This document shows positions 17,865 to 26,946 of a stretch of 64,000 nt of DNA, piece by piece. The DNA comes from Bacteroidales bacterium. GTDB taxonomy: Bacteria > Bacteroidota > Bacteroidia > Bacteroidales > Paludibacteraceae. The notes beneath the pieces are model-generated. The model was not told the origin of the DNA. It saw nothing but the letters and a program-made list of their open reading frames with translations, and did no database searches. The stretch lies in assembly GCA_015061115.1 (NCBI GenBank), contig SUXE01000015.1, positions 62,001 to 126,000 of the forward strand, given 5' to 3'. Within the stretch, counting starts at the first letter, position 1. Each line of letters opens with the position of its first letter. The position numbers and the translations under genes are program-made.

Positions 17865-20528
17865 CATCTGACCCAAATAGTTTATCAATTCCTGTACAGA
17901 AATAGCATTGTCCAATTTGACATTTTCAAACACCATAAAATAACGGTAATCGTCTCCCGCTTTGTTCGCCCAGTACCTACCCAACTCTATTTTGTCTCGG
18001 CTGTCGGAATTATCCCTATCATCACCTTTCGTTTCTACCAATACAATCTTACCACTTTTCAAATATACAATGAAATCTGGATAATGGTTGACAAATCCAT
18101 TCAAACAGAATCCTTTGCCTCTTTCTGGATTACGATGCCAAAAGATTACATTGTCCAAATTAGCCACCTGGGAAATAACACGGTATTCAAAATCATTCAT
18201 ATCTCCTTCATCAGTATACAAACCTTTACTTAGTCCAACTACTGATCTGCCAAGCGTGATTGAATCGTCAAACTCATATTGTGGATTACATTTTATCAAC
18301 CCTACATCCATCCACTCCTTGAACTTCTTCTTCTGATGTTCCAGAATGAGTGATTTAATTTTGCTTCGGAATGCCTTTACTGCTACAATATCATGATCAT
18401 AAAGGTCTTCCAGAATCTCATCCGAAAGATTATTCAATACTTTCTTCACATAATTTGTGATATGTGGTTCATGAATTTCATCAAAGTTAAGTTGCTTAGC
18501 TATTTTTCCTGCCAACTGTTCTCTTTTAACTTCAACATTGTAACCGACGAACATCTCTCTCAACATTGTCACCTGCTGATTATTGAAAGAAGACTGCTTT
18601 GGCACATATTCGTTGTCTGCTCTTTTTTCCAAGTCAATTTTCACAGTCTCTTGTTCTGTTCTCGTGAAGTCGACATTACTATCAGCATTATCAAGCAGAA
18701 ACTCTTCCGCCAACATTGTTTTGGACACGTTCACATAATCACCCATTGAAAAAAGGGAATTGCTTTTTATCTTTTTCTGAAAGACTGGCAATTTTATCTT
18801 TTTTGCCAAATCAGCAAAATCATCTTTTATTCTATATGTTTTCACTTTATCTCGTATTTCATTTGGGATTTCGGCACAAAAATTTTCTTCAGCATTGGCT
18901 TTTTCATAATCTACATTTTGTTGTTGAGCCTTTGACAACATATATTCGACATGTTTGTTATCGTTTTCATTATTGGAAGACGTTGCTTTCTTGACTTGTT
19001 CTATATCAATAGCAAATTCATTCTGTGATGAATCAGACTCAACTGTTTTATCATTCGTAGTTATTTGTGATGTAGCATCTGCAGACGAAGTATTGGGTTG
19101 GTCGAAAATCGGAGTTTGTGTCGGAGTGTTGACTGAATTATCCGATAGAACACTGTTTTCTGCCAATCTATAATCTTTCTGACTGAATCCTGCATTATGC
19201 AAACTTTGTATCACACTCTCCACTGTCTCCCTAAAATTTGAAGAAGATGTGAACACATATGAAAAATTAAGAAATTCATCTGTATGATGCGAAGTATACG
19301 GCAATCGTAAGATACGGCCCAAAATCTGTTCAACATCAACCCTTGAATTCTTATTTGCCAACGATGCTAAAATGTAGGCGAACGGACAATCCCATCCCTC
19401 TTTAAGTGCATTGACCGTGATAATATATCGGATTTCACAATCACGACTCATCAGATCAATGTTTTTCAACTCGTTCTTTTCGGCAGTCTTTATTGCAATA
19501 TGACTTTCCGGGATTCCAATCTTCACAAGATTATCCTTCACTTTATCGAAAGTAATAGTGTCTTTATCATTTTTCGGCTGAGCTTGGAACAATACAATAG
19601 GACGGATATAAGCACCTCCATTTTTCTCCATTTCAACGGCTCTTTTTTCAAGATTACGTTGCATCTGTATTGCATCGATAATAACCTCTTCCGTACTGTT
19701 TCTGTTGTAAAGAATTACAGGAAGTTTCACCATATTGGCTTTTTTCAGACTCATGGCATCCACGAAACTGATGATGTTACTTTTTTTACGAGGAGTGGCT
19801 GTGAGATCGAGAATAAAACGAGGGTTGATATTATTTAGCATATCCAAACGAAGATTCGCCTCAAAATTGTGGCTTTCATCTATAATGACAACAGGATTAA
19901 GATGAGCTATGGTCTGAATAAGAGACGTTTCATCTGCTCCATCAACTTTATTGTCTTTTCCAAACACATTGGAATATTCTGCAAGACTAGAGTTTTCTCG
20001 ATAAACGCGTCGTCCGTCTTTATTATTTGAAGCAAACGACTGCACACTCAACACAAAAATCGTCAGTTGATTCTGTATCTGGTTTGGTCTGATACCTTGT
20101 CCACTGAGTGCGGATTCCTTGTCAACTACCTGCACAGCATGATTAAAAAGAGTATCTATTTTCTGTCTGTAAGGATGTTGTGGATTACTCAAATTTCTAT
20201 AAGTCTGCACTAATATAGGATCGCTAGGGACAAACCATACGACAACCTGAGGAGCATCCGAAAGAGAATGATCGAAAATTGTGCGTAAAGCATTGCAGGC
20301 AATAAATGTTTTTCCACCGGCTGTAGGCACTTTGAACATTACACGTGGCACACCTTTGATTGTGTTGTCGTAAGGGCGTAACGCATCACAATCCAATGTA
20401 TTTACATTTATTCCCTTCTGCAACCAAAAATTGCTATATGCACGACTCAAATTATTGTCTTTATTCAGTTGCTCCATAAACGATGCCAAATCGTTGAGCA
20501 CCTCTTGCTGATATGATTTTAGTTCCAT
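17862..20528 (-). CDS. res: Type III restriction-modification system endonuclease subunit (Res)
   Basis: An 888-aa SF2 ATPase-nuclease that, with Mod, cleaves DNA between unmodified sites. Motifs: Walker A PTAGGKT (68-74), DESH box (217-220), motif III LTATPRKK (about 245), a helicase C-terminal region (VNALKEGWDCPFAYILA, VEQILGRILRLP) and a C-terminal PD-(D/E)xK nuclease with PD at 817-818 and ExK at 832-834. A Ser/Thr/Asn/Gln-rich, probably disordered stretch lies at about 460-530. The gene starts 2 bases after mod stops. A composite repeat begins at its stop codon. All catalytic motifs look intact. Confidence 0.95.
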   Translation of the reverse strand: MELKSYQQEVLNDLASFMEQLNKDNNLSRAYSNFWLQKGINVNTLDCDALRPYDNTIKGVPRVMFKVPTAGGKTFIACNALRTIFDHSLSDAPQVVVWFVPSDPILVQTYRNLSNPQHPYRQKIDTLFNHAVQVVDKESALSGQGIRPNQIQNQLTIFVLSVQSFASNNKDGRRVYRENSSLAEYSNVFGKDNKVDGADETSLIQTIAHLNPVVIIDESHNFEANLRLDMLNNINPRFILDLTATPRKKSNIISFVDAMSLKKANMVKLPVILYNRNSTEEVIIDAIQMQRNLEKRAVEMEKNGGAYIRPIVLFQAQPKNDKDTITFDKVKDNLVKIGIPESHIAIKTAEKNELKNIDLMSRDCEIRYIITVNALKEGWDCPFAYILASLANKNSRVDVEQILGRILRLPYTSHHTDEFLNFSYVFTSSSNFRETVESVIQSLHNAGFSQKDYRLAENSVLSDNSVNTPTQTPIFDQPNTSSADATSQITTNDKTVESDSSQNEFAIDIEQVKKATSSNNENDNKHVEYMLSKAQQQNVDYEKANAEENFCAEIPNEIRDKVKTYRIKDDFADLAKKIKLPVFQKKIKSNSLFSMGDYVNVSKTMLAEEFLLDNADSNVDFTRTEQETVKIDLEKRADNEYVPKQSSFNNQQVTMLREMFVGYNVEVKREQLAGKIAKQLNFDEIHEPHITNYVKKVLNNLSDEILEDLYDHDIVAVKAFRSKIKSLILEHQKKKFKEWMDVGLIKCNPQYEFDDSITLGRSVVGLSKGLYTDEGDMNDFEYRVISQVANLDNVIFWHRNPERGKGFCLNGFVNHYPDFIVYLKSGKIVLVETKGDDRDNSDSRDKIELGRYWANKAGDDYRYFMVFENVKLDNAISVQELINYLGQM

Positions 20529-20530
20529 GA

Positions 20531-22123
20531 TTAAAATTTTCTAATGTCTCTCGGTATCTTTTTGAAGATTATGTTCTTTGCCAACAAATCTTCTTTATCT
20601 ATCAAACACTGATCAGCATAGATAATATACTGCTCTGCACGTTTTTTCACAATATCAAGAGTATCGTAAGACAACGTAGTGATTCGTCCCTTCTCATAAT
20701 AGAAATAATACCCTGCTCCATTATGATTGCCTAAATAGTATTCGTCAGTCACATCTCCACAATATGGGACATGCGTTTCCGAATACCATATATATTCTTT
20801 TATTTTTTCTACAGGCTGATTCTCATTTATATAGTCACCTATCATGATAGGTTCTCCCAACTCATAATACGAAAACGAACCGCCAGTTCCTTCCACCGCA
20901 TTTTTTCCATCTCCATATCCATTTATGACACGACGCACACGCTCAGCAGTGATGGATTCAGCATAATCCTCCATCTCCACCAAGATGAATTTTCTATTGC
21001 CTCCATCCTGCTTGTTCAAATTCAATACTGCATGTGCTGTAGTGCCCGACCCTGCGAAAGAATCGAGAATGATGCTGTCATGAGCAGAAGCAATTTGAAG
21101 GATACGATTAATTAAATGTGTTGGTTTTGGTGTATCAAAAAGTGCAGAACCTCCGAAAATAGCTTTTATTTCCTCTCTTGCCTCATGATTATGTCCAACC
21201 TCATTAAACCTCCATAATGTTTTTGATGGTATACCTTGTTTTTTTAAATCACAAAGAAATGTTTTTCTAGAAGGAACTGAATCTCCATCTTTTCCAAACC
21301 AAATCTCATTATTTTCCTCCATTTCTCTTAAAGTTTCTTCTGAATATCTTGGATAAGTTCCTTTAGGAGGAATAAAAACTACGCCGTTTTTGAAAACGTA
21401 AGAAAAATTTGCTGTCTTTTCCGAACCACTTTTTGCATGAAGAGGAGTTGATTTCCAAACTCCCTTAGGATGATTATCAGGATTCTTGTATGCTGCATCC
21501 ATCTCTGGAGTTCTCGGAAGTGGATTTGGTCTCCACAATTCTTTATTTTTTGCATATAAAACGATAAAATCATGATTATCAGAAAGCCATTTTGCATCAT
21601 TAGATATAGTATATTTCTTTTCCCAAATGACATTTGCCACCAAATTTCCAGCTCCAAAAATCTCGTCACAGATAAGTTTCAAATTAGCTTGTTCATTGTC
21701 GTCGATAGAGATAAAAATAGCCCCATCATCAGAGAGAAGCTGACGAAGGAGAGACAAGCGAGGATACATCATGCATAGCCACTTATCATGACGGCTGAGA
21801 TCTTCCGCCTCTTTTCCAACCACCTGGCCAAGCCATTTTTGGATTTTTGGAGAGTTAACATTGTCATTGTAGACCCAATTTTCATTGCCTGTGTTATACG
21901 GAGGATCTATATAGATACATTTTATTCTGCCTTCATATTCAGGCAATAATGCTTTTAGAGCTTCTAAATTATCTCCATGTATGATTTTGTTATCTGATTT
22001 AATATCAGCCGATTGTTCATCGCTGGCTGATGAAAACGTATATTGTTTATCCAATGTACGGAATGGAACATCATTATGATGTTTCACTACAGAATCCTTT
22101 CCTATCCAATTGAGTGTGGGCAT
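20531..22123 (-). CDS. mod: Type III restriction-modification system DNA methyltransferase (Mod)
   Basis: A 530-aa site-specific adenine methyltransferase of the beta class. The catalytic motif DPPY is at 73-76 (YIDPPYNTGNENW) and the AdoMet-binding FAGSGTT at 356-362, in the order expected for Type III Mod. The target-recognition region lies between them. I chose the ATG at 22123 (MPTLNWIGKD). The open frame continues upstream to 22192, but those codons overlap a structured repeat region and do not resemble the family. No simple-repeat tract that would suggest phase variation is seen inside the gene. Mod and Res are coupled (2-base gap). Confidence 0.95.
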   Translation of the reverse strand: MPTLNWIGKDSVVKHHNDVPFRTLDKQYTFSSASDEQSADIKSDNKIIHGDNLEALKALLPEYEGRIKCIYIDPPYNTGNENWVYNDNVNSPKIQKWLGQVVGKEAEDLSRHDKWLCMMYPRLSLLRQLLSDDGAIFISIDDNEQANLKLICDEIFGAGNLVANVIWEKKYTISNDAKWLSDNHDFIVLYAKNKELWRPNPLPRTPEMDAAYKNPDNHPKGVWKSTPLHAKSGSEKTANFSYVFKNGVVFIPPKGTYPRYSEETLREMEENNEIWFGKDGDSVPSRKTFLCDLKKQGIPSKTLWRFNEVGHNHEAREEIKAIFGGSALFDTPKPTHLINRILQIASAHDSIILDSFAGSGTTAHAVLNLNKQDGGNRKFILVEMEDYAESITAERVRRVINGYGDGKNAVEGTGGSFSYYELGEPIMIGDYINENQPVEKIKEYIWYSETHVPYCGDVTDEYYLGNHNGAGYYFYYEKGRITTLSYDTLDIVKKRAEQYIIYADQCLIDKEDLLAKNIIFKKIPRDIRKF

Positions 22124-22426
22124 AATCTTTAATAGCAAATTGAAATTTATAACCAAAAATTTCGCTTGCCGCCCCACTTCCCATATAAGCACAAAAAAAA
22201 CGTGAGCCGTTCGTTTGTTGCCTATTATTTACGGAAGGTATCGCCAAACACCTATGTACACTAATAAGCACGAAACGGCTCACGCCATAAGGCGTGAACC
22301 TCTCGCTTGCTCATTCTCGTGTACTTTTAAATTTGGCGATTTTTCCGTAAAGAGAATAAGAGCGTAAAGCTCAATATATTTAATATGTCAAGTATCTAAT
22401 TCTTTTGTTTCTTTTCTGTCTATAAT
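22124..22426. other. Gap between DUF1016 gene and mod, with interlocked inverted repeats
   Basis: About 300 bases without a gene. It contains two long inverted repeats arranged A-B-A'-B' and a small hairpin (CACGCCATAAGGCGTG, 22281-22296). Confidence 0.6.
22201..22351. repeat. Interlocked inverted repeats (possible pseudoknot RNA or mobile-element remnant)
   Basis: Arm A (22201-22214, CGTGAGCCGTTCGT) pairs with A' (22270-22284, ACGAAACGGCTCACG) with one bulge. Arm B (22228-22248, TTTACGGAAGG then TATCGCCAAA) pairs with B' (22332-22351, TTTGGCGATTTTTCCGTAAA). The order A, B, A', B' is crossing, not nested. Confidence 0.65.
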
Positions 22427-23443
22427 TTATTTGTTCAACATTTTTCTGAATTTGTTCAACTCCGCTTGAAGTTCTTCTTCTGTAGGCAAAGTCAATTTAT
22501 ATTTTGAAGCAAAAATTTGTTTTGCGTCATTCAAAATGGAGTAACGAGCTATGGCTTCATTCTTTTCCGAACATAGTATCAATCCGATTGTCGGATTATC
22601 GTCTGGCTGTTTCATCAAATCGTCAAACATTCGGATATAACTGTCCATCTGCCCAACATCTTGATGTGTAAGTTTGCCCAACTTCAAATCTATCAGCACA
22701 TAGCATTTCAATATGCTGTTGTAAAAAACCAAATCGACATAGAAATCTTCTTCCTCATAACGCATACGTTTTTGACGTGCCACAAAACAGAATCCCTTTC
22801 CCATTTCAAGCATAAAATCCTCCAAATTGGAAATAAGACCTTTTTCTATATCACTTTCACGAAGAGCTGGATAGTCCTTAAGATTGAGAAATTCAAGCAC
22901 ATATGGATCTTTGATTAAATCTTCCGGTGCAAGTTGACTTAATTCCTCTTTCGCCTCCGAAATGACAACCGCTTTATTTTGACTTGCAAGTAATCTATCG
23001 TAGTAAAGAGTTGAGATTTGTCTGTCGAGTTGCCTTGTCGACCAGATCTCATCTGCCGCCTCATTCATATACCATATTCTAGCCTCTTCGTTATCGACAC
23101 TGATCAATCTGCGATAATGGCTCCAACTCAATTCGGGACGCAGTGTGTCCCGAATTGCAAAACAACGGTAAAACTGGCTCATTTTTCGAAGTTCTCTTTC
23201 ATCAAACCCCTTTCCAAATTCAGAAGTGAGTTTTTGAGAAAGTTTTTTCAAAACCTGTTTTCCGTATTCCGCTCGTTCCCATTTTAATTCATTCTCTGTT
23301 ATCAAACGTCCTATTTCCCAATACGCAGTGACCATAGCAAAATTAACAGCATTATATACTGTTTGTCTTGCTTTTTTCAAAACTGATGAAATTGATACAT
23401 ACAATTCATCATTTGTCACTTGTGTACTATCATTTTCAAGCAT
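22427..23443 (-). CDS. DUF1016 / YhcG family PDDEXK nuclease domain protein
   Basis: A protein of about 338 aa of the DUF1016/YhcG family, often linked to restriction-modification loci. The N-terminal helical domain has NAVNFAMVTAYWEIGRLI and KMSQFYRCFAIRD. The C-terminal nuclease-like core has EEEDFYVDLVFYNSILKCYV followed by LIDLKLGK, consistent with a PD-(D/E)xK fold, and IGLILCSEKNE. I prefer the ATG at 23443; an upstream ATG at 23488 adds 15 hydrophobic residues that do not look native. It sits 300 bases upstream of mod in the same direction and within the same repeat-bounded block. Confidence 0.88.
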   Translation of the reverse strand: MLENDSTQVTNDELYVSISSVLKKARQTVYNAVNFAMVTAYWEIGRLITENELKWERAEYGKQVLKKLSQKLTSEFGKGFDERELRKMSQFYRCFAIRDTLRPELSWSHYRRLISVDNEEARIWYMNEAADEIWSTRQLDRQISTLYYDRLLASQNKAVVISEAKEELSQLAPEDLIKDPYVLEFLNLKDYPALRESDIEKGLISNLEDFMLEMGKGFCFVARQKRMRYEEEDFYVDLVFYNSILKCYVLIDLKLGKLTHQDVGQMDSYIRMFDDLMKQPDDNPTIGLILCSEKNEAIARYSILNDAKQIFASKYKLTLPTEEELQAELNKFRKMLNK

Positions 23444-23539
23444 ATTCCTTGTCGTTATCAAGATAGCATTTATGATAAGAAATGTCATCTTATTTCTTTC
23501 TCATGCAAATATAATGAATGATTTACAATCCATTATGAA

Positions 23540-23773
23540 AATGTCATTAATTCAGCATTATGAATCACACATTATCAGGCAACCACAAGGGATCGCCCCT
23601 ACGGTCAAAATTTCCTACGATGGATTTTCCACAAAATTACGCATTACGCATTACGCATTACGAATTGATTCAGACACGCACGTCCGTGCGTCTCTACGAG
23701 AGGGAATTTTCTCCAGATGTATGGCTTTTCCCCACAATTATGCATTATGCATTATGAATTATGAATTGATTCA
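23540..23773 (-). repeat. Composite 3'-end repeat element, two units in tandem
   Basis: Read from the stop of the AlkD-like gene on its coding strand: an AATTCATAATGC array, TTGTGGGGAAAAGCC, and a GTAG palindrome (23673-23697). Then come a second array (23633-23672) with TGTGGAAAATCC and the 32-base block shared with 17780-17811 (23578-23609). The first and second arrays both start with TGAATCAATTC. Confidence 0.75.
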
Positions 23774-24448
23774 AAGGCTGTATTCAACGAACGTGTTCAC
23801 CTCTTCCGCCACCCATTGAGCCTGAATCGACTCTGATGACCTTAACTGAGCGACTAGGGCTTTCACTTTGTCGAGATACTCTCCACGTCGTGCCACCTGC
23901 TTCAAGAAGAAGGCGATCGCAGACAAGGCTCTCTTGTCCGTATTGTGCACATCATCCACAGATTTGGATAAATACCGCTCTATCATAGTGTCTACGGATC
24001 TATCGTTCATAAGAAGACGCGAATGCAACGAATATCCGATCAGCATCTTCTGCCATTCCGTCGCATCGGCTAAACTTTCCACAATATTTCCTGCAAAATC
24101 AAGTCTGATCAAAAGGTTGCGTGAAAGATACTCGGCAATCTCCTCGTTGAAGGCTTCCGACACCCATCTGTCTGCCACCTCTGATGTGCAACATTCCGTC
24201 GGCATGATGATTGTGGCGATAAGCATCGTCTCTCGTTGACGCAATCCCCATAAACTTTCAGCAAGTTCCGCATCTGGCTCGATCTCCGCAGTCAACTCCC
24301 TCAAACGGGGATATGTAACTCCAAAAGTCAGTTTATAACCCAAATGACGCAATCTTGCGGCTGTGCTTCCATCCATCGACAGACGAAGCATCTCTTTCAC
24401 TTTACGAACTCTTTCACGGAGTTCCATTGTCTTATTTACCTTCAACAT
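23771..24448 (-). CDS. AlkD-like DNA alkylation repair family protein (probable)
   Basis: A 225-aa all-helical protein with HEAT-like repeats. Segments such as LRHLGYKLTFGVTYPRLRELT, LWGLRQRETMLIATIIMP and DKRALSAIAFFLKQVARRG suggest the DNA alkylation repair (AlkD) superfamily, whose members bind and excise bulky alkylated bases. I cannot confirm the catalytic Asp and Trp, so function is tentative. The start could be ATG 24448 (used here) or ATG 24427 (MELRERVRKV). AT-rich microrepeats abut both ends of the gene, and the stop TGA is the first part of the 3' array. Confidence 0.65.
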   Translation of the reverse strand: MLKVNKTMELRERVRKVKEMLRLSMDGSTAARLRHLGYKLTFGVTYPRLRELTAEIEPDAELAESLWGLRQRETMLIATIIMPTECCTSEVADRWVSEAFNEEIAEYLSRNLLIRLDFAGNIVESLADATEWQKMLIGYSLHSRLLMNDRSVDTMIERYLSKSVDDVHNTDKRALSAIAFFLKQVARRGEYLDKVKALVAQLRSSESIQAQWVAEEVNTFVEYSL

Positions 24449-24522
24449 AATTTAATTCATAATTCGTAATGAGCTACGAACTATTAATTATTAACTTTTA
24501 ATTCTTAATTCTTAATTCATCA
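24449..24522. repeat. AATTCRTAAT / AATTCTTAATT microrepeat array
   Basis: Copies of AATTCATAATTCGTAATG and TTAATTCTTAATTCTTAATT fill the whole gap and run into the stop codon of the TamA-like gene. Confidence 0.7.
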
Positions 24523-26835
24523 GAATGGGTATCCCACAGCGAAATGGAATGCGAAATCATCATGCCAATTCATGCCATGTGCGGTACGCCACTGTTTGCC
24601 ATCATCAATTCGAGATGGATCGTGGAATTTCAGACCAAGGTCGAAACGGATCAAGAAATAAGAGAAATCTATTCTCAGTCCAGCACCTCCGGCCAACGCA
24701 ATCTGCTTATAGAATTCATCTATAAAGAATTCACCACCTTGCTGATCTTCGTTATTATCATCATATAACGTCCAAACATTTCCTGCATCGACAAATGTGG
24801 CAAGTTCTAGTTTCCAGAACAATTTGATGCGGTACTCCAAATTCAACAGAAGGTTAATATCTCCCGTCTGAGCAAGATAGTCGTTAGAAGACGGGAATTT
24901 ACCAGGTCCAAGGGTACGGACCGCCCAACCTCTCACTCCACTCGCTCCGCCAGCATAGAATCGTTTTTCAAACGGAACTCCTTCTGAATTTCCATACGGC
25001 ACAGCGACACCGGCTTTCGCATGGTAAACAATCCTACACTTCTCGTTGATATACTGGTTGAAAGCATATTCCAACTCTGTCTTCACATATTGTGAATATG
25101 GGACTTCAAAAATCATATTCTGTCCAAATTCAGTCGTGTCGTATTTACAGACATGGCTGAAAAGTTGGAATGTGTTTCCTCCAGTCTCAAAACTTGCTTT
25201 GAACAGTCTCTTGTTAAGCAACCGCTTGCTCGACATATTATCGAACGTATAGGTGAATCCAGTGCACAGGATCTGGTGGTCGGTATAATTGTAGAGCAAG
25301 ATAGGATTGGCATGCTCTTTGAAATACTTTTCACGGAAAGCATCAGCATTCTCCATCTTCACAAGATTATAGTCGAGGAAGTCTATCTCAAAATTATAGA
25401 AGCGACGACGCTGCCACTTATACTTCCATCCTAGACTAAGTTGGTCACGTCTATATCCCATTTGCTGGACACTGAACGCCGCGTCAAGTTCTGTGTTGGC
25501 ATTGATACGTCGCCTGAAATCACGAGTCAGGAACGGGAACATAACACGAGGAATGGCAAGTGTGACACTGGCTCCATAATCACGGATTTTATCATTAGTG
25601 ATATCCATTCCGCTGATCGCCTCCTGAGAGTAGCTCAACTTGAATGTCAAACATTCCGATCCACGGAAAATATTGTGGTGGCTCCATCCCAAAGTTCCGC
25701 CGAAACCGAAGTCACCAAGTGTTGTCGTAGCCTCAACATTAGCAGAAATTGATTTCGTCTTTGTCGGAGAGAGTGTGATCTGGCAATCCACCTCATTGGC
25801 ATCATTATGTTTGTCGTTGAAGTTGATATATGCGGCTCGCACAATACCAAGAGAATTGAACTTAGACAAAGTGAAGTCGGAACGCATAGAATTGTATGCC
25901 TCACCTTTTCCAAACATAATATTGTCTTCTATCACGGAAGACCTCAGAAACGGTTTATGCATATACTTCATCAAAATGCCCTCCTCCGTCCTGGCGCTAT
26001 CATACTCCAACACTTCGGAGAAAGAGACATGCGGTTTGTCAAGAGTGACGACGGTGATATCTCCAATCTTATACTTTGTGTGCGGCACATCCACCCTGCT
26101 TCCATCAGACTTTGTCCTAGTGAATGGTTTAAGCTCCAATGTCAGATCCACCTTATGGTCGCCGACAGTTGTGTCTGCAGTGTAAGTGATATAATCCTTT
26201 GTAAAGTAAAAATATCCGTGTCGACGCAACAGGCTCGACATATTATTTCGTTCCGCATCAAGTTCATCACTGTCGAAAAGCATACCCTTCTTCAGTTTTG
26301 TTTCATAGAATCTGTCCGACTCCACAATTTTTTTGATTGCTGAGTCACCACGGTAATCAAAGTCGATATTTTCGATTCTGAAAGGCTCACCCTCATTAAT
26401 ATGATAAGTCACCACAGCACGCTTTTTCTTGAACTCCACGTCGGATGAAGCCTTTGCGTTCATGAATCCCTTCGCACGGTAATATTTCTCCAACTGACGC
26501 TCCGACTGGATACGCATCATAGAGTTGTAAATCACCGGTGGCTCACCCATTTTACGAAGAGCTCGACCCAAATGTCTGACACGACCGTTGCGCTTAATAG
26601 AATCTTTTCGGGAAAGGCTATACAGACGGAGATGGGCACGGAAAAGTCCGAAAATTTTAAGATTAGGTTGCTGACGGATATACGACTCCGCGTCGCTCTC
26701 CTTCAACTGCGTATTTTTATTATCAATTTTTACGTCATCCAGCAAAAAATCACCGTCCGCCACATACTTCACCGGCGAGCAGGCGGAAAATAAGACTAAA
26801 AATATTGTTATTATTAAGAAATACGTTTTTTTCAT
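24520..26835 (-). CDS. TamA/BamA-like outer membrane lipoprotein (surface antigen family)
   Basis: A protein of about 771 aa of the Omp85 superfamily, which inserts or translocates proteins at the outer membrane. The N-terminus has a lipobox (IFLVLFSACSPVKYV, Cys at about 19). POTRA-like domains follow (LDDVKIDNKNTQLK, YHINEGEPFRIENIDFDYRG), then the C-terminal barrel with the conserved KRFYAGGASGVRGW loop and a terminal aromatic (VGYPF). The ATG at 26835 is used rather than 26856 because a -7 box at 26865-26872 would leave almost no leader for the latter. A TamB gene lies 7.8 kb away, a possible partner. Confidence 0.9.
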   Translation of the reverse strand: MKKTYFLIITIFLVLFSACSPVKYVADGDFLLDDVKIDNKNTQLKESDAESYIRQQPNLKIFGLFRAHLRLYSLSRKDSIKRNGRVRHLGRALRKMGEPPVIYNSMMRIQSERQLEKYYRAKGFMNAKASSDVEFKKKRAVVTYHINEGEPFRIENIDFDYRGDSAIKKIVESDRFYETKLKKGMLFDSDELDAERNNMSSLLRRHGYFYFTKDYITYTADTTVGDHKVDLTLELKPFTRTKSDGSRVDVPHTKYKIGDITVVTLDKPHVSFSEVLEYDSARTEEGILMKYMHKPFLRSSVIEDNIMFGKGEAYNSMRSDFTLSKFNSLGIVRAAYINFNDKHNDANEVDCQITLSPTKTKSISANVEATTTLGDFGFGGTLGWSHHNIFRGSECLTFKLSYSQEAISGMDITNDKIRDYGASVTLAIPRVMFPFLTRDFRRRINANTELDAAFSVQQMGYRRDQLSLGWKYKWQRRRFYNFEIDFLDYNLVKMENADAFREKYFKEHANPILLYNYTDHQILCTGFTYTFDNMSSKRLLNKRLFKASFETGGNTFQLFSHVCKYDTTEFGQNMIFEVPYSQYVKTELEYAFNQYINEKCRIVYHAKAGVAVPYGNSEGVPFEKRFYAGGASGVRGWAVRTLGPGKFPSSNDYLAQTGDINLLLNLEYRIKLFWKLELATFVDAGNVWTLYDDNNEDQQGGEFFIDEFYKQIALAGGAGLRIDFSYFLIRFDLGLKFHDPSRIDDGKQWRTAHGMNWHDDFAFHFAVGYPF

Positions 26836-26864
26836 ACAATTTTGACCTTTCTGCAAAGGTTTTG

Positions 26865-26872
26865 CAAATATA
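26865..26872 (-). promoter_or_regulatory. Bacteroidota -7 box of the TamA-like gene
   Basis: The minus strand reads TATATTTG, about 30 bases before ATG 26835. Confidence 0.6.
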
Positions 26873-26898
26873 TCCTTTTTATCACTAAAAATTTGTTA

Positions 26899-26906
26899 TA
26901 ACTTTG
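26899..26906 (+). promoter_or_regulatory. Bacteroidota -7 box of glmM
   Basis: TAACTTTG lies 41 bases before the ATG at 26947, divergent from the TamA-like promoter. Confidence 0.65.
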
Positions 26907-26946
26907 CTTTAATCATTGATTGAACGAAAAAAATAATAAATAAGAC

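Noticed and set aside
20531-22192. Longer mod start at 22192
   Set aside because: The extra 23 residues come from the structured intergenic region; ATG 22123 begins the recognisable protein.
23628-23773. Possible CRISPR array
   Set aside because: The units are about 8-10 bases, contiguous and without unique spacers; no cas genes are nearby.
23328-23819. Plus-strand ORFs in the repeat region (translations such as ITHYALRID)
   Set aside because: They are translations of the AT-rich microrepeat array and of the antisense strand of real genes.
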